NCBI GenBank assembly: GCA_030824115.1 | Contig: JAVBYI010000024.1 | Location: forward strand, 62,001-126,000 | Direction: 5' to 3' | Origin: Rhodocyclaceae bacterium | GTDB taxonomy: Bacteria > Pseudomonadota > Gammaproteobacteria > Burkholderiales > Rhodocyclaceae | Length of the DNA: 64,000 bases | In this document: piece after piece, positions 39,446 through 48,004 of the stretch | How the letters are laid out: every line of letters begins with the position of its first letter | Numbering within the stretch: the stretch's first letter is position 1 | The notes under the pieces: model-generated | Databases searched by the model: none | Told to the model about the DNA's origin: nothing | Seen by the model: the letters and a program-made list of their open reading frames with translations, nothing else | Translations under genes and position numbers: made by a program

Positions 39446-40599
39446 AGCGCGCAACTCCTGAACCCGCTGTGGATGTCGTTGCGTTCGACAGTGAAGTAGT
39501 TGCGGTATTTCGGGTGCGCCATGCGCGGGTCGGTGGCGCGGCTGGCGCCTTTGAGCACGTAGCGGTGTTCCTCGAAACCGAAGCGTGAGTAGTCGCGGTA
39601 GGGGTGGGCGACAAAGCCGGCGAAGGGCGCAAAGCGGCTGCTGGTCCATTCCCATACATCGCCCCATTGGAAAGTCGGCGCTGACAGTGCTGCATATTCC
39701 CATTCCGCCTCGATTGGCAGGCGGCGTCCGGCCCAGGCGCACCAGGCCTGCGCTTCGTCCCAGGTGAGATGGACGGCGGCGGCGGCGAGATTGAGCGGCT
39801 CCCAGGTGCCGAAGCGCAGCGCCTGCCATGCCCCATTCTCCTTGCGCAGATAGCGCGGCATGCCTACGGCGCCAGCCTCGATGGCGGGCACGAAGCTGCC
39901 CCAACTGACGGGTACGCTGTCGATGTGGAAATTGTCCAGTTTCACCTCATGGGCTACGAGTTCATTGTCGAAGGCGAAGTCGCGGCCCTCGTGGCCCAAG
40001 CGCCATGTCGTGGCCGGCAGAGCGAGATCGACGGAGGCGGGCAGAGGGCGTTCCCACGGCCGCAGGTGAGCGGGCAGGGGGATGTCGAGCGCCTGCGCCA
40101 TGTAGGTGGCGGCCTCGGCGTGCATATCTTCGTGGAACAGGGCGAGCCGGTAGAAATAGAGATGGTCAAAATCCTCCGGTTCGCTGGCGAGCAGGGCCAG
40201 CGTTTCGGCCAGACTTTCAGCGAGGTAAGCGCGTGTGCCGGCCAGATCGGGCAGCGGCAAATTCCAGCGCGTGGTGTGCTTGACGAGACTGGAGTTGTAC
40301 CAACTGTCGGCGCTGGCGAGACGGCCTGCCGGGCGTTCGCAAGCCGGATCGGCCGCCAGTCCGAGATGGCGCTGCGGGTTGCGCGCGATCCACACATCGT
40401 AGAACCAGGCGACATGGCCCACTTCCCACAGCGTCGGGTTGAACTGGGGCGAGTAGGGCAGGCGCAAGGCTGGGCCGAGTTGGGCTACATAGGCATCGAG
40501 CAGATCGAGCGTGCGGCGGCGGGCATCCTGCAAGGCCGTGGCGAGGAAACCGGCATTGCCCCCACGGGCGAGACGGGCGGTGGAATAATCAGTAACCAT
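39442..40599 (-). CDS. senA: EgtB/SenA family C-Se or C-S bond-forming enzyme
   Basis: 385 residues from the ATG at 40599. An N-terminal DinB-like helical domain carries the iron ligands (His62 in GHVAWF; His156 and His160 in FHEDMHAE), and a C-terminal FGE-sulfatase-like domain (VPVSWGSF, GRRLPIEAEWEYAA, GDVWEWTSS, SRATDPRM) completes the fold. EgtB joins hercynine to a thiol; SenA joins it to a selenosugar, making selenoneine. The choice of SenA rests on the adjacent senB-family gene and not on active-site residues I can discriminate. Its start codon overlaps that of senB head to head. Two dispersed repeats lie in it (LASADSWYNSS and LSAPTFQWG). Confidence 0.75.
   Translation of the reverse strand: MVTDYSTARLARGGNAGFLATALQDARRRTLDLLDAYVAQLGPALRLPYSPQFNPTLWEVGHVAWFYDVWIARNPQRHLGLAADPACERPAGRLASADSWYNSSLVKHTTRWNLPLPDLAGTRAYLAESLAETLALLASEPEDFDHLYFYRLALFHEDMHAEAATYMAQALDIPLPAHLRPWERPLPASVDLALPATTWRLGHEGRDFAFDNELVAHEVKLDNFHIDSVPVSWGSFVPAIEAGAVGMPRYLRKENGAWQALRFGTWEPLNLAAAAVHLTWDEAQAWCAWAGRRLPIEAEWEYAALSAPTFQWGDVWEWTSSRFAPFAGFVAHPYRDYSRFGFEEHRYVLKGASRATDPRMAHPKYRNYFTVERNDIHSGFRSCAL
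39674..39693 (+). repeat. dispersed repeat, copy 13 (right half decayed)
   Basis: GTCGGCGCTGACAGTGCTGC after GAAA. The left block has one change; the right block is degenerate. Antisense in senA, encoding SAPTF. Confidence 0.7.
40306..40325 (+). repeat. dispersed repeat, copy 14 (perfect)
   Basis: Perfect core; the A-run is reduced to AACT. Antisense in senA, encoding RLASADS. Confidence 0.93.
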
Positions 40600-41605
40600 G
40601 AGAAAGCTCTCGGAAAAGATCGTTATCGTCACGCCGGCGCTCGCCGATGCCAATAATGGCAACTGGCAGACCGCCTGGCGCTGGCAGCGTTTTCTGGCGC
40701 CACTTTACCCGACGCGGCTGGTCAAGACCTGGCCGGATGCCGAGGCTGACAGCGATACGCTGATGATCGCCCTGCATGCCCGTCGCTCGGCCGAATCGAT
40801 TGCGGCCTGGCATGCGCGCCACGGTAGTGAACGACTGGCACTGGTGTTGACCGGCACCGACCTGTATCGCGATATCCAAACGGATGCGGCCGCGCAGCGT
40901 TCGCTGGCACTGGCCGGCCAGTTGGTGGTCCTTCAGGGGCTGGGCGCGCGCATGCTGCCGGCCGCATACCACGCCAAAACCCGAACGATTTACCAGTCCG
41001 CCACGGCAAGAAAGGCACTGACCAAGTCGCCGCAACGCCTGCGCGCCCTGATGGTCGGCCATCTGCGCGAGGAAAAGTCGCCCGAAACGCTGTTTGCGGC
41101 GGCCCGTCTATTGGCCGGGCGCAAGGACATTTTCATTGACCATATCGGTGCGCCCCTCGACCCGGCATTGGCGCAGGCAGCGCAGGCGACGATGGCCGCC
41201 TGCCCCAACTACCGCTGGCTCGGCGGCCGGCCGCATGAGGAGACACGCCGCCGCATTCAGCGCGCGCATCTGCTAATCCACCCCAGTCGCATGGAGGGGG
41301 GCGCCCATGTGATTATTGAAGCGGCGCTTAGTGGTACACCGGTACTGGCCTCGCGCATTGACGGCAATGTCGGCATGCTCGGAGACGATTACGCTGGCTA
41401 TTTCGACTGGAACGATGCGACGGGGCTGGCGGCCTTGCTGGGCCAGTGTCGCGACCCGCAAAGTGGCTTGCTTACTCGACTTGCCCGCCAGACGGCCGCA
41501 CGTGCGACGCTGTTTGCCCCGGCTACCGAGTCTGCCGCAGTTCGTCAGTTGGCTTTATCACTTTCTGCTAGTATGGTTTTACGTCCATACCGGCCGGAAC
41601 GCTGA
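40598..41605 (+). CDS. senB: SenB-family selenosugar synthase (glycosyltransferase fold)
   Basis: 335 residues, GT-B glycosyltransferase-like, of the family described as TIGR04348 and later as SenB. Signatures: IVIVTPALADANNGNWQTA at the N-terminus, IALHARRSAESIAAW, LALVLTGTDLYRDI, ALMVGHLREEKSPETLF and IHPSRMEGGAHVIIEAALSG (nucleotide-sugar site with the final Glu). SenB makes a selenosugar from selenophosphate and a UDP-sugar, used by SenA. No selD/senC lies in the window; selenophosphate would have to come from elsewhere. The ATG shares bases with the oppositely oriented senA ATG (CATG). Confidence 0.8.
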   Translation: MRKLSEKIVIVTPALADANNGNWQTAWRWQRFLAPLYPTRLVKTWPDAEADSDTLMIALHARRSAESIAAWHARHGSERLALVLTGTDLYRDIQTDAAAQRSLALAGQLVVLQGLGARMLPAAYHAKTRTIYQSATARKALTKSPQRLRALMVGHLREEKSPETLFAAARLLAGRKDIFIDHIGAPLDPALAQAAQATMAACPNYRWLGGRPHEETRRRIQRAHLLIHPSRMEGGAHVIIEAALSGTPVLASRIDGNVGMLGDDYAGYFDWNDATGLAALLGQCRDPQSGLLTRLARQTAARATLFAPATESAAVRQLALSLSASMVLRPYRPER

Positions 41606-41612
41606 AAACGTG

Positions 41613-42854
41613 ATGATTCGTCTGATATCGCTCTTGCTGTTATTGCTGCTGGGTTCAGCGGCAGTGCAGGCACGCGATGTGCGTGTCGGTATCTATGCCA
41701 ATGCGCCCAAGATTTTCCTTGATGCTGACGGCAAACCTGCCGGTATCCTGGTTGAACTGCTCGGCCGCATTGCGGCCCAGGAAGGCTGGCAGCTCACCTA
41801 TCTGCCGTGCCAATGGAAGGACTGCCTGAGTAATTTGAAAACTGGCGTGATCGACCTGATGCCTGACGTGGCGTATTCGGCATCACGCGAAAAGCTGGTG
41901 GACTTTCACCGCACGCCAGCGCTTTACAGTTGGTCCCAGTTGTTCAGTCGCCAAGGCGAAGTGATCATTTCGCCCTTGCAAATGGACGGCAAGCGCGTCG
42001 CCTTGCTGACACAAAGCGTTCAGGCAGAGGAATTTGTACGCTGGGCGACCAGTTATGGTGTGAAAGTGACCATCGTTCCCGCCGATAGTTTCGAGCACGC
42101 CTTTCAGTTAGTGGCCAAGGGGCAGGCCGATCTGGCGGCGACCAACAACCGTTATGGCGAATTTCACGCGGCAGCCCATCAACTGGTAGGCACGTCGGTG
42201 ATTTTTCAGCCAGCGCAATTGTTCTACGTCACCGCCAAGGGCCGTAATGGCGAACTGCTGACAGCCATTGAGAACCATCTGACAAACTGGCTGAAGGACC
42301 CTGATTCTGCGTATTACGAGGTTCTCAAGAACTGGCGTGCTGCCAGCCCGGAAGCCATCATCCCGACCCGTTTCTGGCAGGGTGTCTGGTTGTTGTCAGG
42401 GCTGCTGGTGCTGGTCGCACTACTGGCGTATGGGCTGCGCGGCCAAGTCAGGAAAAAGGGCATCGAACTGCAGTCAAGCGAGCAGATGTTGCGTACGATT
42501 CTGGATAGTCTCGATGCCTGTATCTACCTTAAAGACACCCAAGGCCGCTACCTGTTTGCCAATCAGGCCGTGCTCGACCTGTGGCAGACCAGGCTGGAGG
42601 ACGTGATCGGTAGCACCGACGAAAAGTTTTTCGATGCGGCCACCGCGACGAATATTCGCCAGAATGACCTGAAAGCTATGTCTGAGGGCCACAAGGTGTC
42701 GCTCGACGAAGCCAACAAGGTTTCGGCCACTGGAAAAGTCGTTGTCTATCAAAGCACCAAGCTGCCGCTGTATAACGTGGATGGCAGCCTGTATGGTCTC
42801 TGTGGCATTTCGGTGGAAAAGCCAGCCGTCGATAAAAGCCATCATGCGGTCTGA
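41613..42854 (+). CDS. binding-protein/PAS membrane sensor without output domain
   Basis: 413 residues. Signal peptide (LISLLLLLLLGSAAVQA), a family 3 solute-binding domain (about 20-245: VRVGIYANAPKIFLDADGKP, LKTGVIDLMPDVAYSASREKL), one membrane segment (about 255-275), then a PAS domain (about 285-400: ILDSLDACIYLKDTQGRYLF, ending in LCGISVE) and a stop. Proteins built this way normally continue into a histidine kinase or GGDEF domain, which is absent; no kinase-like frame follows before the next gene on the opposite strand. It begins eight bases after senB. It may signal by protein contact or be a truncated receptor. Confidence 0.8.
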   Translation: MIRLISLLLLLLLGSAAVQARDVRVGIYANAPKIFLDADGKPAGILVELLGRIAAQEGWQLTYLPCQWKDCLSNLKTGVIDLMPDVAYSASREKLVDFHRTPALYSWSQLFSRQGEVIISPLQMDGKRVALLTQSVQAEEFVRWATSYGVKVTIVPADSFEHAFQLVAKGQADLAATNNRYGEFHAAAHQLVGTSVIFQPAQLFYVTAKGRNGELLTAIENHLTNWLKDPDSAYYEVLKNWRAASPEAIIPTRFWQGVWLLSGLLVLVALLAYGLRGQVRKKGIELQSSEQMLRTILDSLDACIYLKDTQGRYLFANQAVLDLWQTRLEDVIGSTDEKFFDAATATNIRQNDLKAMSEGHKVSLDEANKVSATGKVVVYQSTKLPLYNVDGSLYGLCGISVEKPAVDKSHHAV

Positions 42855-42927
42855 TCATTGCCTCAATGCCAGTTCCTGATCTGCATCTTGCACTTCCGAT
42901 AATCCGTATTATGTAAAATATAATAAG

Positions 42928-42947
42928 CGAGGTTCAAGAAAACCTCG
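42928..42947 (-). terminator. terminator of the ankyrin gene
   Basis: Inverted repeat CGAGGTT / AACCTCG with a six-base loop. Read on the minus strand it is followed by CTTATTATATTTTA, right after the ankyrin stop codon. The T-run is imperfect. The rest of 42855-42953 holds nothing else recognisable. Confidence 0.55.
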
Positions 42948-42953
42948 ATGGTG

Positions 42954-43586
42954 TTATCGGCCAGCTGTTGCCTTGTTCAGGAATGCAGCCACGTCGGTGT
43001 GGTTCGCTCTCAATGCCATATCGTGTGCCGTGCCTTCATCGCTATCGGTAACACTCAAATCCGCATTGGCACCAACAAGAACGCGCACGGCTTCGAGATG
43101 TCCGCGTTTGGCAGCGAGCATCAGCGCGGTGTGGCCATTGGGCGCCTTGAGGTTGATGTCGGCCCCGCCGGCCAGCAACAGGGAAATGATCTCAGCGCGC
43201 CCTTCGAAGGCGGCATAGTGCAAGGGATTCCAGCCACTGTGGTTAGGATCGATCTTGCGTTCGACCATCAGGCGCACGAGTTCCGTGTGTCCCTGCAGCG
43301 CAGCGATCATCAACGCCGTGTCGCCGTAACGGTTTTTCCGCTGGGGATTGGCGCGATTGTCGAGCAGAAAACGCACGAGTTCGAGGTTATTACCCCGTGC
43401 CGCAATCATCAGCAGGCTGCTGCCCTGAGGATCGGTGGTATTGACGTCCATGCCCCGGCGCAGGAGATCGACGACCTTGTCGGTTTCGTTCTGGTTGGCA
43501 AAGAACAGGATATCGTCGTAAACACCAGCGGTTGCTGCTTGCGAAAGCGTCAATCCGGCAAGAAAAAGGAGTGAATAGCGGTTCAT
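42954..43586 (-). CDS. exported ankyrin-repeat protein
   Basis: 210 residues with a signal peptide (LLFLAGLTLSQAATA) followed by five or so ankyrin repeats covering almost the whole mature chain, e.g. GSSLLMIAARGNNLELVRFL, GDTALMIAALQGHTELVRLM, WNPLHYAAFEGRAEIISLLL and GHTALMLAAKRGHLEAVRVL. Periplasmic ankyrin proteins serve as binding scaffolds, some in peroxide defence. The start overlaps the stop of the TatD-family gene by four bases, making it the last gene of the mltG-tmk-holB-ycfH operon. The partner is unknown. Confidence 0.88.
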   Translation of the reverse strand: MNRYSLLFLAGLTLSQAATAGVYDDILFFANQNETDKVVDLLRRGMDVNTTDPQGSSLLMIAARGNNLELVRFLLDNRANPQRKNRYGDTALMIAALQGHTELVRLMVERKIDPNHSGWNPLHYAAFEGRAEIISLLLAGGADINLKAPNGHTALMLAAKRGHLEAVRVLVGANADLSVTDSDEGTAHDMALRANHTDVAAFLNKATAGR

Positions 43587-44374
43587 CGGGGTGCGTCCTT
43601 GAAAAGACGGAAAAAGTTGTCGGTGGTGGTCTGGGCAATCGTCTCAAGCGAAAGACTGCGCAGGGTGGCAATCTCCTCAGCCACATGGCGCACATAGGCC
43701 GGCTGATTGGTTTTGCCACGATAGGGAACCGGCGCTAGATAGGGGGAATCGGTTTCGACCAGCATGCGATTCAGCGGCACCAGTTGGGCGACCTCCTTCA
43801 GTTCAACCGCTTTTTTGAAGGTGACAATGCCGGAAAAGGAAATGTGGAAGCCCAGATCGAGCGCTTGGCGGGCCACTTCGGGCGTTTCGGTGAAGCAATG
43901 GAATACACCACCCACATCCCCTGCGCCCTCCTCCTTCAGGATGCGTATGGTGTCTGCCGCCGCTGCGCGGGTATGGATGATGAGCGGCTTGCCGCAGGTT
44001 TTGGCCGCACGAATATGGGTGCGAAAACGTTCGCGCTGCCATTCGAGATCGCCGGTCAGACGGTAATAATCGAGGCCGGTTTCGCCAATAGCGACCACTT
44101 TAGGGTCTTTGGCGAGTTCCAGCAGGGTGTCCAAGTCGGCCTCGGCAGCCGCCTCTTCACCATCAGACTCGGTATCGGGATGCACACCGACCGCAGCAAA
44201 CAGATTGGGTTGTGCCTTCACCAGTGCGAGCATGGCCGGAAAGCGCTCCAGCGTGACACCGGCACAAAGCGCCCAGCCCACCTGGTTTTGTGCCATGTTT
44301 TCCAGCAAGATAGGCATATTGGCCGCCAGTTCCGGAAAATCGAGATGGCAGTGGGAATCGACAAGCGGGGTCAT
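43583..44374 (-). CDS. ycfH: TatD-family metal-dependent DNase/hydrolase (YcfH type)
   Basis: 263 residues from the ATG at 44374, which overlaps the holB stop (ATGA). TIM-barrel metallohydrolase with VDSHCHLDFPEL (first metal histidines), AVGVHPDT, AIGETGLDYY, PLIIHTRAAAADT, VFHCFTETPE and LVETDSPYLAP. Members show 3'-5' exonuclease or other phosphodiesterase activity on DNA. The order mltG-tmk-holB-ycfH is the same as in E. coli, which supports the assignment to YcfH rather than TatD itself. Confidence 0.9.
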   Translation of the reverse strand: MTPLVDSHCHLDFPELAANMPILLENMAQNQVGWALCAGVTLERFPAMLALVKAQPNLFAAVGVHPDTESDGEEAAAEADLDTLLELAKDPKVVAIGETGLDYYRLTGDLEWQRERFRTHIRAAKTCGKPLIIHTRAAAADTIRILKEEGAGDVGGVFHCFTETPEVARQALDLGFHISFSGIVTFKKAVELKEVAQLVPLNRMLVETDSPYLAPVPYRGKTNQPAYVRHVAEEIATLRSLSLETIAQTTTDNFFRLFKDAPR

Positions 44375-45405
44375 GAGTTTTTCAGCGGTCTGAATGCGCG
44401 TACGCACAGGTCTTCAAGGAACAGGCGGGCATTCAGCGGATGGCTCGCCAGCCGACGAATTTGCGCCACCTGCTTTTGCGCCTCCATCAACAGCAGGATT
44501 GACAGCTTGCGTGCCAGCGCATCCAGTGCATTGTTTTTATGTGGGAAGTATCTTGGCGCCGCACCTTGCGCGACCAGTCCGAGATCTAGCAACCACTTTT
44601 GCACGGTGGTGACCAGCACCTCCATGCTCATGGCGCCATCGGTTTTTACATGGGCTTCCCATTTGGCGGCCTGAGCCAAGGGATCTTGCGGCGCCAGCAG
44701 ATCGGCCAGCAAGGACTCCAGCGCTTTGAGTTGTCCGCGCTGGTGCGCCTGGGCGAGTGCCAGGGGCGCATGACCATAAAACGGCAGCCAGGATTTGGCC
44801 GAACCGAGTTTGTTTTGCTCCAGCCAGGCATTGGCATCAGCGTCACTCGGTGGCGAAAACATCACCTGACGCGAGCGGCTGATGAGGGTCGGCAGCAAGC
44901 CATGCCACCGATGAGAAATCATTATGAAATAGAAAGATGCAGTTGGTTCTTCAAGTATCTTGAGAAGAGAATTCGCCGTCACGGCATTCATGCTTTCGGC
45001 CGGATCGATCAGGCAAACGCGTGCACCACCGCGATGACTGCCAATGTAGAAGAACGCTTCGATCTCGCGAATCTGCTGGATGCGAATCTGCTTGCTGGCC
45101 TTCTTTTTTTCGCCGGGCGTTGCCTCGCCCTCCCCCTCGTCGCTTTCGCTCTCGGCTTCGGGTTGCACCAGTCGATAGTCCGGGTGTGTTCCCGCTGCCC
45201 ACATCTGGCAGGATGCACAGGCGCCACAAGCGGGGGCATGCGGCGCGGGTTTGCTCTCGCACAGCAGGCGCGCGGCCAGCACTTCGGCCAGTTCCCGCTT
45301 GCCGACGCCCTCTTTGCCGACGAACAGCATGGCGTGCGGCAACTGGGCGTCATCGCCGGTCAACCCGCGCCATACATCTTTTTGTAAATTAATATATTCA
45401 GACAC
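44371..45405 (-). CDS. holB: DNA polymerase III delta-prime subunit
   Basis: 344 residues from the GTG at 45405, which overlaps the tmk stop by eight bases. Delta-prime is the fixed subunit of the clamp loader. The degenerate P-loop [17 protein letters not shown], the zinc-binding cysteines (CESK...CGACASC) and [20 protein letters not shown] with the arginine-bearing SRSR support this. The insertion between the cysteines and the Walker B region contains an unusually acidic then basic run ([12 protein letters not shown] then EKKKASK). Operon neighbours match the E. coli order. Confidence 0.92.
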   Translation of the reverse strand: MSEYINLQKDVWRGLTGDDAQLPHAMLFVGKEGVGKRELAEVLAARLLCESKPAPHAPACGACASCQMWAAGTHPDYRLVQPEAESESDEGEGEATPGEKKKASKQIRIQQIREIEAFFYIGSHRGGARVCLIDPAESMNAVTANSLLKILEEPTASFYFIMISHRWHGLLPTLISRSRQVMFSPPSDADANAWLEQNKLGSAKSWLPFYGHAPLALAQAHQRGQLKALESLLADLLAPQDPLAQAAKWEAHVKTDGAMSMEVLVTTVQKWLLDLGLVAQGAAPRYFPHKNNALDALARKLSILLLMEAQKQVAQIRRLASHPLNARLFLEDLCVRAFRPLKNS

Positions 45406-46006
45406 TTGAAATGATTGCTTCAAGTTGATTCTTGATTTGTTCGATACTCTGCCGGCCATCCAGCACACGGAAGCGGGCAGGATTTTCGGTCGCCCGGGCC
45501 AGATAGGCGGCGCGGACGCGCTCGTGGAAGTCGGCCTTTTCCTGCTCGAAACGATCCAGCGTTCTGGCTGCGCCGGCCATGCGCTGGGCGGCAATGTCGA
45601 CCGGCAGATCGAACAACAAGGTCAGGTCGGGTTGCACGTCGCCTTGCACCCAACACTCAAGCTGGGCCAGCTTGTCGGTGGAGAGCCCGCGTCCGCCACC
45701 CTGATAGGCAAAGCTGGCATCGGTAAAACGGTCGCAGACCACCCAGTCGCTGCGTCGTACCGCTGGCAGGATCACCTGTTCAAGGTGCTCGCGGCGGGCG
45801 GCGAACATCAGCAAAGCTTCAGTTTCGAGGTGCATCGGCTCGTGCAGCAGTAACTCACGCAGCTTTTCGCCCAAGGGCGTACCGCCCGGTTCGCGAGTCT
45901 GAACCACTGTCTTACCCAGGCTGCGCAGGGTGTCGACCAGCCAGTTCAGATGCGTGCTTTTGCCTGCCCCATCCACGCCTTCAAGCGTGATGAACTTACC
46001 TTTCAT
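45398..46006 (-). CDS. tmk: thymidylate kinase
   Basis: 202 residues. Phosphorylates dTMP to dTDP. P-loop GVDGAGKST near the N-terminus, [17 protein letters not shown], the dTMP-binding [17 protein letters not shown] and a lid containing [18 protein letters not shown]. Length and motifs are typical. Its start overlaps the mltG stop by four bases and its stop overlaps holB. Confidence 0.95.
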   Translation of the reverse strand: MKGKFITLEGVDGAGKSTHLNWLVDTLRSLGKTVVQTREPGGTPLGEKLRELLLHEPMHLETEALLMFAARREHLEQVILPAVRRSDWVVCDRFTDASFAYQGGGRGLSTDKLAQLECWVQGDVQPDLTLLFDLPVDIAAQRMAGAARTLDRFEQEKADFHERVRAAYLARATENPARFRVLDGRQSIEQIKNQLEAIISSV

Positions 46007-47025
46007 CCCCTGCCCCGCTGGTATTGATTGACGGCGCGATTATGCTCCTCCAGGGTTTTCGAGAACACGCTGGTGCCGTCGCCTTTGCCGGTGGCGACGA
46101 AATAGAGGTAGTCGGTAGCCGGCGGATTGAGCGCCGCCTGGATCGAGGCCATGCCCGGCAGCGAAATCGGCGTAGGCGGCAGACCGGCCCGTGTATAGGT
46201 GTTGTAGGGCGTATCGGTGAGCAGATCGACCTTGCGCAGGTTGCCATCGAAACGCTCGCCTAGCCCGTAGATCACCGTCGGATCGGTCTGCAGCAGCATG
46301 CCGCGCTTGAGCCGATTGACGAATACCGAGGCGACCTTGCCGCGATCGGCCTCGGCACCGGTCTCCTTCTCGACGATCGAGGCCATGATCAGCGCTTCCT
46401 CGATGTTCCTGTAGGGTACGCCGGGATCGCGTTTTTCCCAGGCTGAGGCCAAACGCTTGTGCATGGCCTGATAGGCGCGGCGATAGATCGCCAGATCGCT
46501 CGACTGTTTGGCAAACAGGTAGGTATCGGGGAAGAAACGGCCCTCGGCGTGTGTTTCGGCGGCGCCAATCCGTTGCAACAGCTCGGCATCGCTCATCCCG
46601 GCGCTTTCGTGGCTCACATCAGGATGGGCGGCCAGTTTGGCGCGCAACTCCCGGAAGGTCTTGCCTTCGACAATCACCACTTCGGTCTGGGTAACATCGC
46701 CGGCGGTGAGCTTTTCCAGCAGTTGCCATGCCGTAATGCCAGCGCCGACTTCGTAGGCGCCTGCCTTGATGTTGCGGTCGCGGCCGGTAATGCGTCCGAT
46801 CAGGGCAAATTGCCACGGGGTGACGCCGACGCCGGCCTCCGCCATCGCCTGTGCCGCCCCTTTGAGGCCCAGACCCGGGCGAATGTCGAAGTCGATGACA
46901 TCGCTGCCATTGAGTTTGAGTGGAACGGCCGCAGATGCAATCCAGAACAGCCAGCCGGCAGCGACTAGGGCGGTCAGCAGGCAAAAGCCGGCCAATAAAA
47001 GGAGGGTTTTGAGTGTGCGTTTCAT
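46003..47025 (-). CDS. mltG: endolytic murein transglycosylase
   Basis: 340 residues from the ATG at 47025; longer frames upstream run into ygfZ. A single N-terminal membrane anchor (about 6-30), a LysM-like region and the YceG catalytic domain: FFPDTYLF, then [11 protein letters not shown] with the catalytic Glu219, RVNRL-like [20 protein letters not shown] and [14 protein letters not shown]. It cuts nascent glycan strands to end their growth. The repeat copy encodes EVGAGITA at the place where relatives read KAGxY followed by a similar-length stretch, so no insertion is implied. Confidence 0.93.
   Translation of the reverse strand: MKRTLKTLLLLAGFCLLTALVAAGWLFWIASAAVPLKLNGSDVIDFDIRPGLGLKGAAQAMAEAGVGVTPWQFALIGRITGRDRNIKAGAYEVGAGITAWQLLEKLTAGDVTQTEVVIVEGKTFRELRAKLAAHPDVSHESAGMSDAELLQRIGAAETHAEGRFFPDTYLFAKQSSDLAIYRRAYQAMHKRLASAWEKRDPGVPYRNIEEALIMASIVEKETGAEADRGKVASVFVNRLKRGMLLQTDPTVIYGLGERFDGNLRKVDLLTDTPYNTYTRAGLPPTPISLPGMASIQAALNPPATDYLYFVATGKGDGTSVFSKTLEEHNRAVNQYQRGRG
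46730..46749 (-). repeat. dispersed repeat, copy 15
   Basis: Minus-strand core GTCGGCGCTGGCATTACGGC after GAA. Sense direction in mltG, encoding VGAGITA. Confidence 0.85.
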
Positions 47026-47077
47026 GGAAGGCAGATATGATATCCGCTCTTGTTGAACCCCGATCCTGCAGACACTA

Positions 47078-48001
47078 ATGAACCCGACCAATCTTTTCGT
47101 ACCGCTCACCGACCAAAGCCTGATCCGCGCCAGTGGCGAGGAAGCCGCCCAGTTCCTGCACAACCTGCTGACCAACGACATCAATCACGTAACCCCGGAG
47201 GGCGCGCGCCATGCCGCGCTGTGCACTGCCAAGGGCCGCATGATTGCCAGCTTCCTGATCTGGCGCGAGGGTGCGGACTACATCCTGCAACTCTCGGCCG
47301 ACATCCTGCCGGGCATTATCAAGAAACTCTCGATGTACATCCTGCGCAGCAAGGTCAAGCTCACCGACCTGTCTGCCGAGCGCACCCTGATTGGCGTCAC
47401 CACCAGCGACGGCCCCCAGGCTGAAGCACTCTTTGGCAAGCTGGCGCCGATGATCACAGCGCCTTTTGAAGGCGGCACCGTCATTCGTCTCGATGCCTGG
47501 CGTTTTGTCGTTGCCGTTCCCAATGCCGCCGTCACCGCCGTGCAGGCCAAACTCACCTCGCTGGGGCGCCGGGCCGATCTGGCGGCTTGGCATCTGGCCG
47601 AAATTGCAGCCGGCATTCCGCGCATCGTTGCCGCCACGCAGGAAGCTTTTACGCCGCAAATGGTCAATTACGAACATGCGGCCGTAGGTGGCGTCAGCTT
47701 CCAGAAGGGCTGTTATCCCGGCCAGGAAGTCGTCGCCCGCACCCATTACCTTGGCAAGGTCAAGCGGCGCATGTACCGCGTCAAGCTCGATCAGGAATTC
47801 GCGCCGGGCACGGACGTTTTCACCCCAGAAGCCGGCGACCAGCATTGCGGCGCCGTGGTACTGACCGCACCCTCCCCCAACAGCGGTTTCGAGTCCCTGC
47901 TGGTAGTGCAATCGTCAGGCGCCGAGTCGAACGACATCCATGTCGGCAAGCCGGATGGTCCCAAGGCGCTGCTGTTGCCGATGCCTTACGCGGTCGAGTA
48001 A
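47078..48001 (+). CDS. ygfZ: folate-binding protein YgfZ
   Basis: 307 residues, related to the glycine-cleavage T protein. YgfZ binds tetrahydrofolate and helps assemble or repair certain iron-sulfur enzymes such as MiaB. The hallmark KGCYPGQEVVARTHYLGKVK is present, with the functional Cys212. Further matches are AQFLHNLLTNDI and CTAKGRMIASFLIW. It is divergent from mltG across 52 bases and convergent with the RodZ-like gene. No unusual features. Confidence 0.93.
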   Translation: MNPTNLFVPLTDQSLIRASGEEAAQFLHNLLTNDINHVTPEGARHAALCTAKGRMIASFLIWREGADYILQLSADILPGIIKKLSMYILRSKVKLTDLSAERTLIGVTTSDGPQAEALFGKLAPMITAPFEGGTVIRLDAWRFVVAVPNAAVTAVQAKLTSLGRRADLAAWHLAEIAAGIPRIVAATQEAFTPQMVNYEHAAVGGVSFQKGCYPGQEVVARTHYLGKVKRRMYRVKLDQEFAPGTDVFTPEAGDQHCGAVVLTAPSPNSGFESLLVVQSSGAESNDIHVGKPDGPKALLLPMPYAVE

Positions 48002-48004
48002 AGC

